Assembly (NCBI RefSeq): GCF_001704415.2
Contig: NC_030811.1
Location: 81,486,069-81,550,068 of the forward strand
Reading direction: 5' to 3'
DNA: 64,000 nucleotides
Source: Capra hircus
Taxonomy: Eukaryota > Chordata > Mammalia > Artiodactyla > Bovidae
Shown here: positions 34,695-45,747 of the stretch, piece by piece
Layout of the letters: every line of letters begins with the position of its first letter
How positions within the stretch are numbered: the stretch's first letter is position 1
Position numbers and translations under genes: made by a program
The notes under the pieces: generated by a model
The model's database searches: none
What the model was told of the DNA's origin: nothing
What the model saw: only the letters and a program-made list of their open reading frames with translations

Positions 34695-35163
34695 GGTATT
34701 TACTGTATTACTTTTCCAAGGCTGCTGTAACAAATTGCCACCAACTGGTTGGCTTAAAACTACAGAAATTTGGAGGCTTAGTCTAGGAGTCCAAAATCAA
34801 GTTGTTGGCAGGGCCATGATCCCTTGAATGACTGTAGGGGGAAATCCTTTCTTGCCTCTTCTAGTTTCTGGTGGCTCTAGCTATCCCTATCATTCTTTCA
34901 TTTGTGGTAGCCCAGCTCCAATCTTTGCTCTGACTGAAGAGGACCTTATACCCTGCTATCCTCTCTATTTCTGTATCTCCAAATCTCCCTCTCCTTATTA
35001 AGAAATGAATCATTGGCTTTAGGGCCCACTTTAATCCAGTATGACCTCATCTTAAATTCATTAATCTGCGAAGGTTTTATTTCCAAATAAGGTCACATTC
35101 ACAGGTACCTGGGATTAAAGCTTCAACATGTCTTTCTGGGACACAATTCAACCCATGGCAGAT
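34695..35163 (-). mobile_element. MaLR-class LTR relic
   Basis: Reverse copy of the same LTR type as at 28978: CAAGGCTGCTGTAACAAATTG at 34718, GTTGGCTTAAAACTACAGAAA at 34749, GGCAGGGCCATGATCCCTTG at 34808, GGCCCACTTTAATCCAGTATG at 35023, CCAAATAAGGTCACATTCAC at 35082, GGACACAATTCAACCCATGG at 35139. No SINE interrupts it. Confidence 0.65.
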
Positions 35164-35318
35164 ATATACATGCTTGTGATGATTTAAAGAAACAGACATT
35201 TCATAATGTGCTATCAAAGATTTGGCAACATTTCTGGAGGAAAATTAGCAGTAATTATTGAGATGTAAAATGTTCATATTTTTGGCACAATGATTTCACC
35301 TTGAGAAATGTATTCTCT

Positions 35319-35609
35319 AGAAAATAGTTACTGCTGCTGCTAAGTCGCTTCAGTCATGTCCGACTCTATGCGATCCCATAGATGGCAGCCCACCAGGCTC
35401 CCCATCCTTGGGATTCTCCAGGCAAGAACACTGGAGTGGGTTGCCATTTCCTTCTCCAATGCATGAAAGTGAAAAGTGAAAGTGAAGTCGCTTAGTCATG
35501 TCCAACCCTCAGCGACCCCATGGACTACAGCCTTCCAGGCTCCTCCATCCATGGGATTTTCCAGGCAAGAGTACTGGAGTGGGGTGCCATTGCCTTCTCC
35601 AGAAAATAG
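35319..35609 (-). mobile_element. Bov-A2 SINE with 9-bp TSD
   Basis: Minus-strand dimer, 35328-35600, TSD AGAAAATAG at 35319-35327 and 35601-35609. Little diverged. Confidence 0.92.
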
Positions 35610-35699
35610 GTGAAAGTATGTAAAAAAAAAAAAAAAGTACAAAGCTATAAAGGCTTCATTTATGATAAAAATTTAAGTACATATTATTTACATTATAAT

Positions 35700-35934
35700 A
35701 AAGCCTTTATGGGCTTCCCTGGTAGCTCAGTTGGTAAAGAATCTGCCTGCAATGCTGGAGACCCCAGTTTAATTCCTGGGTTAAGAAGATCCCCTGGAGG
35801 AAGGCATGCAACTCACTCCAGTATTCTTGCCTGGAGAATCCCCATGGACAAAGGAGCCTGGTGGGCTACAGTCCATGGGGTCCCAAAGAGTCGGACATGA
35901 CCGAGTGACTAAGTAGCAGTAGCAAAGCCTTTAT
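35700..35934 (+). mobile_element. Bov-tA SINE with perfect 11-bp TSD
   Basis: SINE at 35711-35923 (GGGCTTCCCTGGTAGCTC to AAGTAGCAGTAGC). TSD AAAGCCTTTAT at 35700-35710 and 35924-35934. Tail is (AGT/AGC)n. Confidence 0.94.
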
Positions 35935-36759
35935 ATTAAATAATTTTAGTTGATAGTAAAGTATCAATAAAATAATGTTAAAATTATGTACCACAGTTTT
36001 TTGAGGTATGTGTTTGTCAAAATGTATTTTTCTAGATGCTACTGGGTTTTTTTTTTTAACATATTTATCTTCTTTTTTTTTAAATTTTCTCTAATAGTCA
36101 TACCCATGTGTTACTTTTACAAATCAGGAAAAAAAATAAAACAATGTTATTTCAAAACCCACCTATTCTGTGCTCATTCCAGCTGTAGTGACCTCTCAGT
36201 CTGCAGTTATAATAGATTATATCTGTTTATCTGCTTTTTTTGTCTTTTGTTTTTCTGAATTGTAATCACATCTTTCCTCAAACCCTTTTGATCAACACTG
36301 ATATCGTTTTTCATATCCTACTGAAATAATACTCTGCTGGTGTGATCACAGACCTGCTGAGGTAAATAGAAAATGATTTTGAAAAACAGCTACTTAAAAA
36401 AATAAGAATGCTACAAAAATCTCTCATACATTTAGCAAGTTACACAACACTATAAAACATGCTGAGAAGTTATGCTATTTCACAAATATGGCAGAGAACC
36501 ATCAATAAAAAGGTAGCAAAGTAACACTTCAAGGAAAGAAATGGAAAAAGAAAGACATAATAATCCAGAACTCAGAAACTGAATGACTGATTGGCTAAGA
36601 TACACCTGGAATTTTCACATTATTTCAATGTAACAGAGGATTTCCAATCTTGTTGTGTTATCCTTGTTTTAATAAAAGGTATATCCTACCAAGCAGACTC
36701 TAAAATTCAGAAATGAGCACATGCTTATAATACTTTAAAGCCCAATGTGTGTCAAGCCC
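35935..36759. other. No recognised feature
   Basis: AT-rich with T-runs near 36045 and 36073. No gene or repeat supported. Confidence 0.4.
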
Positions 36760-37032
36760 TGCTGCTGCTGCTAAGTCACTTTAGTCGTGTCCGACTCTGT
36801 GTGACCCCATAGACAGCAGCCCACCAGGCTCCCCCGTCCCTGGGATTCTCCAGGCAAGAACACTGGAGTGGGTTGCCATTTCCTTCTCCAATGTGTGAAA
36901 GTGAAAAGTGAAAGTGAAGTCACTCAGTTGTGTATGACTCGTAGCGACCCCATGGACTGCAGCCCACCAGGCTCCTCCATCCATAGGATTTTCCAGGCTA
37001 GAGTACTGGAGTGGTTTGGAATTGCCTTCTCC
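36760..37032 (-). mobile_element. Bov-A2 SINE
   Basis: Minus-strand dimer from GCTGCTGCTGCTAAGTCAC to GGAATTGCCTTCTCC. No clear TSD remains. Confidence 0.9.
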
Positions 37033-37860
37033 GGTGTGGAGCTCTATGGAGACTTAATCGGTCCATCCACTCTATTGGTCTGTGATGTAGGAATTTACGA
37101 TCTCATCAGGAACAACCACTTGACATTTAGAACAGTGCACAAAATGTTAGATTAACTTTGAAAATAACCTTTCAGAATATGAAAATAATATAAAGTGATT
37201 AACTGAAAAGATAGAAATTAGACAAGAGATCATAAACTTTAAGTTGAAAACTGAAATCAAGAAAAGCACCAAGAAAAAGTCAAGAGGTAGGGAAACTTGA
37301 AGGGAAGAATAAGCTATGGCCCAATAATATCTCTGTTGTAAATATGTGTCTTGATGGCGTCCAAGGGGATGAGACTGAATTGTTGATATACTTGATATAT
37401 CAGTAACAGAGGATAACTGAAACATCTTGGACTCTATTTGACTTCAGTCTTCCTCTAAAATCCTCATGGATGATAAAAGTTTTCAGATGTGTATATATAA
37501 TATTTTAGTGAACTGAAGTCATATGTGGATGTTGCAGAGCTATGTGATTGCACTGAGGTGCCACTATTTCTTAATCTGTTATGTGCTTATTCTTAACATT
37601 AGATTTTTTTTTAACTACAAGCAATTATCAGTAAGAAAATTATTTAAAACATGCCTGGCTATTTTTCTTACATCAATTGTAAAACCAACAAAAATGACTG
37701 TCCTGAATGTTGGCCAGTACATGAAGAAATATACATTCTCGTGTGTTTTTCTAGGATTTGTGAATTGGTATCCAGTTTCTAGAGGGAAACTGCTGCCTCT
37801 GTTGACCAGGCCCACCTAAGAATTTTGCTTCTGGGATTCACCCCAAGGTAATAGAAGGAT
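37033..37860. other. No recognised feature
   Basis: Non-coding sequence. Frames of 92-98 codons (37147-37425 minus, 37523-37819 plus) lack motifs. No repeat recognised. Confidence 0.4.
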
Positions 37861-38138
37861 GCTGCTGCTGCTACTGCTAAGTCGCTTCAGTCGTGTCCAA
37901 CTCTGGGCGACCCCATAAATGGCAGCCCACCAGGCTCCCCCATCCCTGGGATTCTCCAGGCAAGAACACTGGAGTGGGTTGCCATTTCCTTCTCCGATGC
38001 ATGAAAGTGAAAAGTCAAAGTGAAGACACTCAGTCATGTCCAACTCTTAGTGACTCAATGGACCACAGCCTACCAGGCTCCTCCATCCATGGAATTTTCC
38101 AGGCAAGGGTACTGGAGTGGGTTGCCATTGCCTTCTCC
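37861..38138 (-). mobile_element. Bov-A2 SINE
   Basis: Minus-strand dimer from GCTGCTGCTGCTACTGC to GCCATTGCCTTCTCC. Fourth Bov-A2 in the same orientation within 3.9 kb. TSD not visible. Confidence 0.9.
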
Positions 38139-38744
38139 AATTTAAAACTAAATATCTATAAATATAACCCTTTATAGAAGTTAATCAAAAAATAATGTAG
38201 ATACAGGTTTATTGATATGGGAAAGTATCTCTACTATATTATTTACTAAAGAGAATTAAAAAGTAAATTTTAATTACTGAAGATTATCAAGAATATATAT
38301 TTCAATGAACCTGTTTTTATGTAGTGTGTGACAGTACACACCAACAAGTTGCTAGTTGTGTGTGAACAATCAAATGTAAGGATATTTTTGCTTCTTTATT
38401 TTAACTAAGACTATACAATAGCCATGAGATGATAGATAATAGCAAAATAAAATGGGAAGGCAGTATATTCAATTCTTCAGCCATCTGGCCCACTAATTTG
38501 GATTGTTCTGTATGGTCATTGGCTTTTTAAAGATCTTAACATACTAACTTTCTAATAAGTCTTGAAACAAGAGTAAAAAAAATGGGTACATAATTGTTAA
38601 AAATTGTTTAAATATATTGTGAAAACATTTTTATTTTAATATTAGGTTGTAAAGTGGTCATTGTAATTATAGCAGAATATATGTACAGGGTCTCCCTTTA
38701 GCCCTTGGACAATTTTTGAGTAATTGAACTGAAGCTGTGCCTGA
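38139..38744. other. No recognised feature
   Basis: AT-rich sequence without supported gene or repeat. Confidence 0.4.
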
Positions 38745-39681
38745 GAATTTCATCCAACAAATATCCATGGGATGCCTATTATGTACTAAGCCCTACTCTA
38801 GGCACTGTTCAGTTCAGTTGCTCAGTTGTGTCTGACTCTTTGTGACCCCATGGACTGTAGCATGCCATGCCTCCCTACCCATCATCAACTTCTGGAGTTC
38901 ACTCAAACTCATGTCTGTTGAGTTGGTGATGCCATCCAACCATCTCATCCTCTGGCATCCCCTTATCCTCCCACCTTCAATCTTTCCCAGCATCAGGGTC
39001 TTTTCAAATGAGTCAGCTCATCACATCAGGTGGCCAAAGTATTGGAGTTTCAGCTTCAACATCAGTCCTTCCAGTAAACACTCAGGACTGATTTCCTTTA
39101 GGATAGACTGGTTGGATCTCCTTGCATTTCAAGGGACTCTCAAGAGTCTTCTCCAACACCACAGCATCAATTCTTCAGCACTCTGCTTTCTTTGTAGCCC
39201 AATTCTCACATCCATATATGACTACTGGAAAAACCATAGCCTTGACTAGATGGACCTTTGTTTGAAAGGAATATCTCTGCTTTTGAATATACCATCTAGG
39301 TTGGTCATACTTTCCTTCCAAGGAGTAAACATCTTTTAATTTCATGGCTGCAGTCACCATCTGCAGTGATTTTGGAGCCCCCCAAAATAAAGTCTGACAC
39401 TGTTTCCACTGTTTTCCCATCTATTTGCCATGAAGTGAAGGGACTGGATGCCATGATCTTAGTTTTCTGAATGTTGAGCTTTAAGCCAACTTTTTCACTC
39501 TCCTCTTTCACTTTCATCAAGAGGCTCTTTAGTTCTTCTTCACTTCCTGCCATAAGTGTGGTGTCCTCTGCATATCTGAGATTATTGATATTTCTTCTGG
39601 CAATCTTGATTCCAGCTTGTTCTTCATCCAGCCCAGTATGTCTCATGATGTACTCTGCATATAAGTTAAATAAGCAGGATA

Positions 39682-39935
39682 AAGCTGAAACTCCAGTACT
39701 TTGGCCACCTCATGAGAGGAGTTGACTCATTGGAAAAGACTCTGATGCTGGGAGGGATTGAGAGCAGGAGGAGAAGGGAACAACAGAGGATGAGATGGCT
39801 GGATGGCATCACCGACTCGATGGACGTGAGTTTGAGTGAACTCTGGGAGTTGGACAGGGAGGCCTGGCGTGCTGCAATTCATGGGGTCGCAAAGAGTTGG
39901 ACACGACTGAGTGACTGAAATGAACTGAACTGAAC
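39682..39935 (+). mobile_element. Inverted BovB 3' fragment inside BovB
   Basis: The last 254 bp of BovB on the plus strand (AAAGCTGAAACTCCAGTAC to GAACTGAACTGAAC), set inside the minus-strand copy. The host breaks at AAGCAGGA and resumes at AATATACAGG, where an uninterrupted BovB would have about four bases (TGAC) between; no TSD. The frame 39712-39918 reads SLEKTLMLGGIESRRRR and RAAIHGVAKSWTRLSD. Confidence 0.9.
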
Positions 39936-40001
39936 AATATACAGGCTTGACGTACACCCTTTCCTATTTGGAACCAGTCTCTTTTTCCATGTCCAGTTCT
40001 A

Positions 40002-40179
40002 ACTGTTGCTTCCTGACCTGCATAGAGATTTCTCAAGAGGCAGATCAGGTGGTCTGGTATTCCCATCTCTTTCAGAATTTTCCACAGTTTACTGTTGCTT
40101 CCTGACCTGCATAGAGATTTCTCAAGAGGCAGATCAGGTGGTCTGGTATTCCCATCTCTTTCAGAATTTTCCACAGTTT
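40002..40179. repeat. 89-bp perfect tandem duplication in BovB
   Basis: Copies 40002-40090 and 40091-40179 are identical. ACTGT occurs at the start of each and directly after the second, so slippage or unequal exchange at a 5-bp microhomology explains it. The minus-strand frame accordingly repeats KLWKILKEMGIPDHLICLL. Confidence 0.93.
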
Positions 40180-40395
40180 ACTGTGATCCACACAGTCAAA
40201 GGGTTTGGCACAGTCAAGAAAGCAGAAACAGATGTTTTTCTGGAACTCTCTTGCTTTTTCCATGATCCAGCGGATGTTGGCAATTTGTTCTCTGGTTCTT
40301 CTGCCTTTTCTAAAACCAGCTTGAAGATCTGGTGGTTCATGATTCATGTTCTGCTGAAGCCTGGCTTGGAGAATTTTGAGCATTATTTTACTACG

Positions 40396-40610
40396 GTATG
40401 AAGTGAAGTCATTCAGTCGTGTCTGACTTTTTGCAACCCCATGGACTGTAGCCTACCAGGCTCCTCTGTCCTTGGGATTTTCCATGCAAGAGTGCTGGAG
40501 TGGGTTGCCATTTCCTTCTCCAAGGGAATCTTCCCAACCCAGGGATCAAACCCAGGTCTCCTGCATTGCAGGCAGACTCTTTACTATCTGAGCCACCAGG
40601 GAGGCCCACT
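40396..40610 (-). mobile_element. Bov-tA SINE nested in BovB
   Basis: Minus strand: GTGAAGTCATTCAGTCGTG to the head complement TCTGAGCCACCAGGGAGGCC. It divides the BovB words TTACTAC and CACATGTGAGATGAG. TSD unclear. Confidence 0.88.
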
Positions 40611-40880
40611 CACATGTGAGATGAGTGCAATTGTACGGTAGTTTGAATATTCTTTGGCATTGCCTTTCTTTGGGACTAGAATGAAAACTGACCTTTTCCA
40701 GTCCTGTGGCCACTCTAGGCACTGAGAATAGTGCAAAACAGGGAAATTCATGAAGCTCTCATTATAGTAGAAGAGACAAATAGTAGGCAAAATAGGTAAG
40801 TAAGCGGTAGTTTATTGAATATGACAGTGTTATTTGGGAAAAATTAAGGAGGGAGTGTGCAGATTTTAATAGGGAGGTCA

Positions 40881-41286
40881 GAGTTCAGAAAGGATGGTAG
40901 TTACACCCCTTTTGACTATTTAGATCCACTCTTCACACTTCTGTGTCCTGTCTTGTGCCCCAGAAAAATGATCACTATGACTGTATGTATCATCCAGTTC
41001 TCTTGTCCTCTGGATTTCTAGTTGAATTTGAGCAAAGAAGTTACCAGTAGGAGATATGAAGTGAGAGAAGTCTGATTATTTACTCCCCCCAACCAGCCAC
41101 CATGTTTCATCTCTTTGGTGCACTAACCTAACCATGGTTACTGTTGGGAAACTTGTATACTATGGAGTAGCTCTCAAGTTTCTCTTAATAGTTTCCTACC
41201 TCTGTCTGTCAAGCCTAGGTATTTTAAGGGATTCTCATCAGTGAGTCTTTCTGGGTAATAGCAATGCAATAGCAATGCCATCTGCT
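40881..41286. other. No recognised feature
   Basis: Non-coding. The AATGCAATAGCAATGCCA-type local repeat near 41260-41285 is minor. Confidence 0.4.
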
Positions 41287-41533
41287 ATTGCTTCTCTTTG
41301 GGTTTCCCCTGGTGGCTCAATGGTAAGGAATCTACCTGCAATGCAGAAGCCACAGGAGATGTGGGTTTGATTCCTGGGACAGGAAGATTCCCTGGAGGAG
41401 GGCATGGCAACCCACTCCAGTATTCTTGCCTGGAAAATCCCATGGACAGAGAAGCCTGGCAGGTTATAGTACATAGGGTTGCAAAGAGTCAGGAACGACC
41501 AAAGTGACTTTGCACACATGCATTGCTTCTCTT
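41287..41533 (+). mobile_element. Bov-tA SINE with perfect 12-bp TSD
   Basis: SINE at 41299-41521. TSD ATTGCTTCTCTT at 41287-41298 and 41522-41533. B box GGTTTGATTCC. Confidence 0.94.
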
Positions 41534-41639
41534 CATTGTCCTTACACCTACCTAAATTGTTTCTCCACTAAACTGTTGAAATACTGTTTTGAGTATATTG
41601 TGTCCTGCTTGGCTAATTTCTAATATTATATTTTTTAGC

Positions 41640-43300
41640 AAATTTTGGCATCCCCAAATAGACCTTCTACATTAGATTTGGAACTATCGCTCATATATTG
41701 AAAGATGCAAACCAAGAATCTCCTTGTAGGAATAAATGGGACTCAATTTGTGGCTTGCATTGTATTAGCATTACTCAGATTACCACTGGTAGTGACATGG
41801 GATGGAACACTGGTGGAGAATAAGGCATCTGCAAATCCTGTAATAGTAAAGCCTTTGGTCATTCTGATAATGATGATGAAGAACTGTGGGATGAGCTAGT
41901 CATTTCTGAATAACTTAAAAACATGAAAACAGAGATATACTGAAAGCCCCAGTATATAGTCAAGACCTAGCATAATCCAGAGATCAGGCAATATAAGTGA
42001 AAATTATTTACAAGAGTATAGGGAAAAGTAGGATAAAATATTGATCTATTGATTTTGGCTGAACTTAGGGAAACTGGGATGCATCTTACATGTTAGCTTA
42101 AACACTTGGTAGCAGGGTTAACAGTGGCTTGATTCATTAACCAAGTGAAAACTGAACTCTGTGGTGAAGTACTATCAATGAAACTGAAATGACAACACTA
42201 CCTGGCATGCCAGAGGAATGAGCGGGAAAGCCTAAGGGATGCTGGAGTGGATATACATGTGCTACTTGCGTAAGTGGCTCAGCCACATCCTGTCTTCTTG
42301 GAAACCCAGAAGTTATGCTCTTTCCCAAAGCATTAGTGAAAGCTGTGGAATGGCGGTCTTCTGTAGACCAGAGATAATGATGGAAATGAAATATCTGAGT
42401 TTAATTTTAATGCACAACTCCTGGTCAAATGTGCCAGAAACAGGCCTAAACCATTGAAGGCAATAGGTCATAAGTATTTGAAAAAGGACACTGCAATGTG
42501 ACCACAAGTTATACCATGATTCTTTCTTTCAGTCTTCTCCAAATGGAGGGAGGGGGTGGTAGAACTCTATACCAGAGAAGAAAATGCAGTGTTTTCAGAA
42601 GGCTGTTAGACTTACACAGAGGCTCTTCACTAAAGCTAATCCCTATAACTCCAAAATCCCACTATAGCTACAGCTTAGAGTGGAGCTTTATCAAAGTAGA
42701 GTGATAGAGTCGATCTCAATCTGTCTCAGAGTGAAACCAGTAATCCATCCTGTGGTTATTTTTCTAGTCCAAGCACACTCAGTAAGAATGCATATACTAA
42801 TTAGCAACTGGCCAAACTCCCCACATTAATTACCTGACCATGGAGTAAGGGCTATTATGATACAAAAAAAAAAAAAAAGTCCAGTGGAAGCCTCTATAAG
42901 TGTTGCTGTACACCCAAAATGGTACATTCAAAGCAACATTGCATCTCCTGGAGAATTACACAAATTAGCACTATCATTAAGGTCTTGAAAAATGCATGGT
43001 TTGTAATTCCTCACAGATCCCTGTTTAGCTTGTCTCTTTAGCGATTATAAAACCAAATATTTCTTGAATAATGACCGGATTTTCTTGAGGATGGTCAGTA
43101 GCTTGGGCTAATCATAGTTGCTTTTCTTGATATAATTGCAGCAAATCAGTTCTTGGTACCTGATATACAGCTGTTGATGAGACATCACTTTCTTTTCAGT
43201 TCTCACCAACAAAGAGAAGGAGCTGACTTGCACCTGGAAAGATGGAAGATTTGCTTGCTGGATGTGACATGCAAGCACAGTAGGTACACTCTGGTAGTCT
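41640..43300 (+). mobile_element. ERV-L internal (gag-pol) remnant, heavily decayed
   Basis: Endogenous retrovirus of the ERV-L class, plus strand. The clearest matches are in the gag end and protease/RT region: GTAGACCAGAGATAATGATGG at 42363, ACTAATTAGCAACTGGCC near 42798, CCTGACCATGGAGTAAGGGC at 42833, GCATCTCCTGGAGAATTACAC near 42941, TGGTACCTGATATACAGC near 43154. The upstream limit is less certain. No frame above about 70 codons survives; there are many stops and indels and an A15 run at 42864-42878. No paired LTRs or env seen. Confidence 0.65.
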
Positions 43301-44079
43301 GGTAGGATGTCATTATAATGAGCCAGGAGGATGACTGTGGTTCCTCTGGACTATAATACAACAGAGAGACGAGCTGGCATAACACTGAGGTAAGCAGTGA
43401 GCACAGACTTCTGATTTTTCCAGGTGCAAGCCAATTACTTCTACTTATCTTTCTTGGTGGGAACTGACTTTCAAAATGTCAATTTTGTGGCATGTAAAAT
43501 ATTTTGTTGGTAAGGTTATTATTTTTTTTGAGAAATAGTAGATTTTAGGAGTGGGGAAGGGATGAACACCTGTGATTATTTGTCATTTTACCATCAGATC
43601 TAGTCCCTCTCTTTGCCCCCACTCTGCGCTATTAGAGTATCTATCCAAGATTTCCTCACTCTTTGGCTTTTATTGAAATACAGCAAATGTAAGGCCCCAC
43701 CAGTCAGCCATAGGATGAGAAGAAAGAGAAAGTGAGAGATCAGCATATTTACTTCCCCTTATCCTCTCCCTGATGAAGTATATAGTTTGTTAGCGCCTCT
43801 GTTTTTCTGTTTACAGGTACCAGCTTCTGTCAGGTAACTTGCCTCTTAATGTTACAGCTCTTACTACTGTCAGAGAAGAGTCTCTGTCCTTGGAGCTTTT
43901 AGCTAGGGATCGTAATGGCTTACAGCTGTTGCTAATTTTTGGCTGCTTCACCATCATTTTGTAGTTTAGTTTGCTTAAACCTTTACACAGCTTTTGCGAA
44001 TAATCCCTGATGGTCACAAATCTGAGCTACCAACTCATTTCTGCCAGGACGCCGGCCGACATGGAAGGTCTGACAGGGG
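43301..44079. other. Unassigned; possible further ERV-L or old repeat
   Basis: No gene supported. Sequence after 43300 no longer matches anything I can name. Confidence 0.35.
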
Positions 44080-44570
44080 TATGGGAAGGTAAGATTTGCA
44101 AAAATATTTTCAGAGGGAGCTAGCAATATGAATATGTTTGGAAAGAGGGTTCTGTATTGAGATGAGAGAAACACTAAGGCCTTGAGGCGAGAGTATGACC
44201 ATTTTCCTTGCTTAAGAAGCAGCAAAGAGGCAAGTTTTGATGAAGCGGTATAGGCAAGGAGAAGATCTGTAAGAAATGAGATTAGGAAGAGAGGTGCTTG
44301 GATGAACTTAACATTTGTTGTAGGGAATTTGGATTTCCCTCTGTAACATGGGGTGCCATTGGGAGGTTCAAGTGTAACAGATAAGTTATTGAACAGGATC
44401 ATGCTGTCTGCTGTGCTGTGAACAGACTGTAGGAGCACGTGTGGCAGAGATAGTTGCAATAATCTTAATTCAGGCTAGAGATGACTGTGGCTTGGATCAA
44501 AGTGATAGCTGTGGAGGTAATGAGAAGTAGTCATATTCTCAGTGTATTTTGGAAGTAAACCTAACAATAT
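44080..44570 (+). mobile_element. Ancient mammalian interspersed repeat, family unresolved
   Basis: AAACACTAAGGCCTTGAGGCG at 44169, CATGGGGTGCCATTGGGAGG at 44346, GATCATGCTGTCTGCTGTGC at 44396, GAACAGACTGTAGGAGCACG at 44420 and CTAGAGATGACTGTGGCTTGG at 44474 follow the order of a repeat common in placental genomes. A 158-codon minus frame (44459-43983) lies over it and is fortuitous. Confidence 0.5.
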
Positions 44571-44884
44571 TTACTTACGGTTTGCATAAAGAGTGTGAGC
44601 GAAATAATAGGAATGTCTACAACTGTTTTGTCTGACCAATGAGAAGAACAGACTCACAATGAATTGAGATGAACTTTGAATTGTTCTGAAGGAAAACAGA
44701 ATACTCATTTTTATCATCAATTCATTCGTTAACCCTTCTGAAGAAACTCAATATTTTGTCTATCTGCTTTATCTTATAAAATATAAACTATGCTACAATA
44801 TTGCTTTTCCTATTAAATGACAAATTCTGTAGTGCTATACAATTTTCAAAAGTTTCGCACACATGATTTCATATAATTCTGAAA

Positions 44885-45324
44885 CAATCCTTTTCTTCTC
44901 TTACCCTTATTTTGCCCCTTTCCCATTCCCTCTCTCCACTGGTAATCACTTGCTTGTTTTCTATATTTGTGAGTCTATTTCTTTTTTGTTTTACTCACTA
45001 GTTCCATCTTTTATATTTCACATATAATTGGCATTATACACTTTCTCTGACTTATTTCACTTAACATAATGCCCCCCAAGTCCATACAAGCTGCTGAAAA
45101 TGGCAAGACTTCATTACTTTTATGACTGATTAGCATTCCAGTGTGTGTGTATGAGTATGTGTTAGCCACATCTTTATTCATCTATTGATGGACACATGTT
45201 GCTTCCATGTCTTGGCTGCTGTAAATAGTGTTGCTCTGAACATTGGGATGTATGTTCTTTCTGATATATTTTTGTTTCTTTTAAGATATGTTACATATTG
45301 TTTTATTGTTGCTGTAAAAATATT
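44885..45324 (-). mobile_element. Older L1 3' end
   Basis: Antisense L1 3' region: CCACTGGTAATCACTTGCTTG at 44936, CTGACTTATTTCACTTAACAT at 45048, CCCCCAAGTCCATACAAGCTG at 45072, ATTCATCTATTGATGGACAC at 45175, TCTGAACATTGGGATGTATG at 45234. Confidence 0.75.
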
Positions 45325-45515
45325 CTCTAGGTCAGCAGTCCCCAACAATTTTGGCACCAGGGACTGATTTCCTGGAAGACAATTTTCCCACAGACCAGGG
45401 ATTTGGGGGATGGTTTTGAAGCGCATTGTGCACTTTATTTCTAATATAATGCCATCACTGATCTGACAGCAGGTACCAGCTGACGTCCCAGAGGTTGGGG
45501 ACCGCTGATCTAAAT
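45325..45515. mobile_element. hAT-type nonautonomous DNA transposon (MER1-like)
   Basis: Terminal inverted repeats CAGCAGTCCCCAAC (from 45333) and GTTGGGGACCGCTG (to 45507) differ at one position. Internal words TTTTGGCACCAGGGACTG and GGGGGATGGTTTTGAAGCGC fit a Charlie/MER1-like element with a large internal deletion. Flanking 8-mers CTCTAGGT and ATCTAAAT (45325-45332, 45508-45515) agree at 5 of 8, compatible with the 8-bp hAT target duplication. Confidence 0.75.
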
Positions 45516-45531
45516 AGCAAACTAGTTGAAA

Positions 45532-45747
45532 TTTTCACACTTTATTCATTTTATTTTATTTTTAACTTTAAAATACTGTATTGGTTTTGCCATACATCAA
45601 CATGAATCTGCCACGGGTGTACATAACTTCCCACTCCTGAACCCCCCTCCCACCTCCCTCCTCTTACCATCCCTCTGGGTTATCCCAGTGCACCAGCTCC
45701 AAGCATCCTGTATCCTGCATCGAATACACACGTTTTCATGCTTTATT
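45532..45747 (-). mobile_element. L1 3' stub (bovine type), about 186 bp
   Basis: Insert 45547-45732 on the minus strand matches the L1 3' UTR (GCCATACATCAACATGAATCTG; CCCTCCCACCTCCCTCC; GTGCACCAGCTCCAAGCATCC). Flanks TTTTCACACTTTATT (45532-45546) and TTTTCATGCTTTATT (45733-45747) match at 13 of 15, a plausible aged TSD. Confidence 0.8.

Larger units (their letters stand above)
38795..40724 (-). mobile_element. BovB, 5'-truncated, 13-bp TSD, with nested insertions
   Basis: Minus-strand BovB, 38808-40711, flanked by ACTCTAGGCACTG at 38795-38807 and 40712-40724. The 5' junction falls in AGTGGCCACAGGAC and shares ACT with the target, suggesting microhomology at the join. It is interrupted by an inverted BovB fragment (39682-39935) and a Bov-tA (about 40396-40610), and holds an 89-bp tandem duplication. 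RT motif C reads YAEDTT (minus frame 39646-39305), so one catalytic Asp is lost. Frames are fragmentary. Confidence 0.92.
38745..40880 (-). mobile_element. Ancient L2-like repeat split by BovB
   Basis: Two halves, 38745-38807 (CATCCAACAAATATCCATGG, ATGTACTAAGCCCTACTC) and 40725 to about 40880 (GAATAGTGCAAAACAGGG, AAGCTCTCATTATAGTAG), read together as the reversed 3' end of an L2-type repeat. The BovB at 38808-40711 lies between them. Outer limits are loose. Confidence 0.55.

Noticed and set aside
39682..39935. Twin-priming inversion of the surrounding BovB
   Set aside because: The outer copy already has its own 3' end at 38808 and continues on both sides, so the inverted piece is an additional 3' end and not a displaced part.
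43983..44459. 158-codon minus-strand frame as a gene
   Set aside because: It lies on an ancient mammalian repeat, has no motif, and has no conserved start or neighbours.
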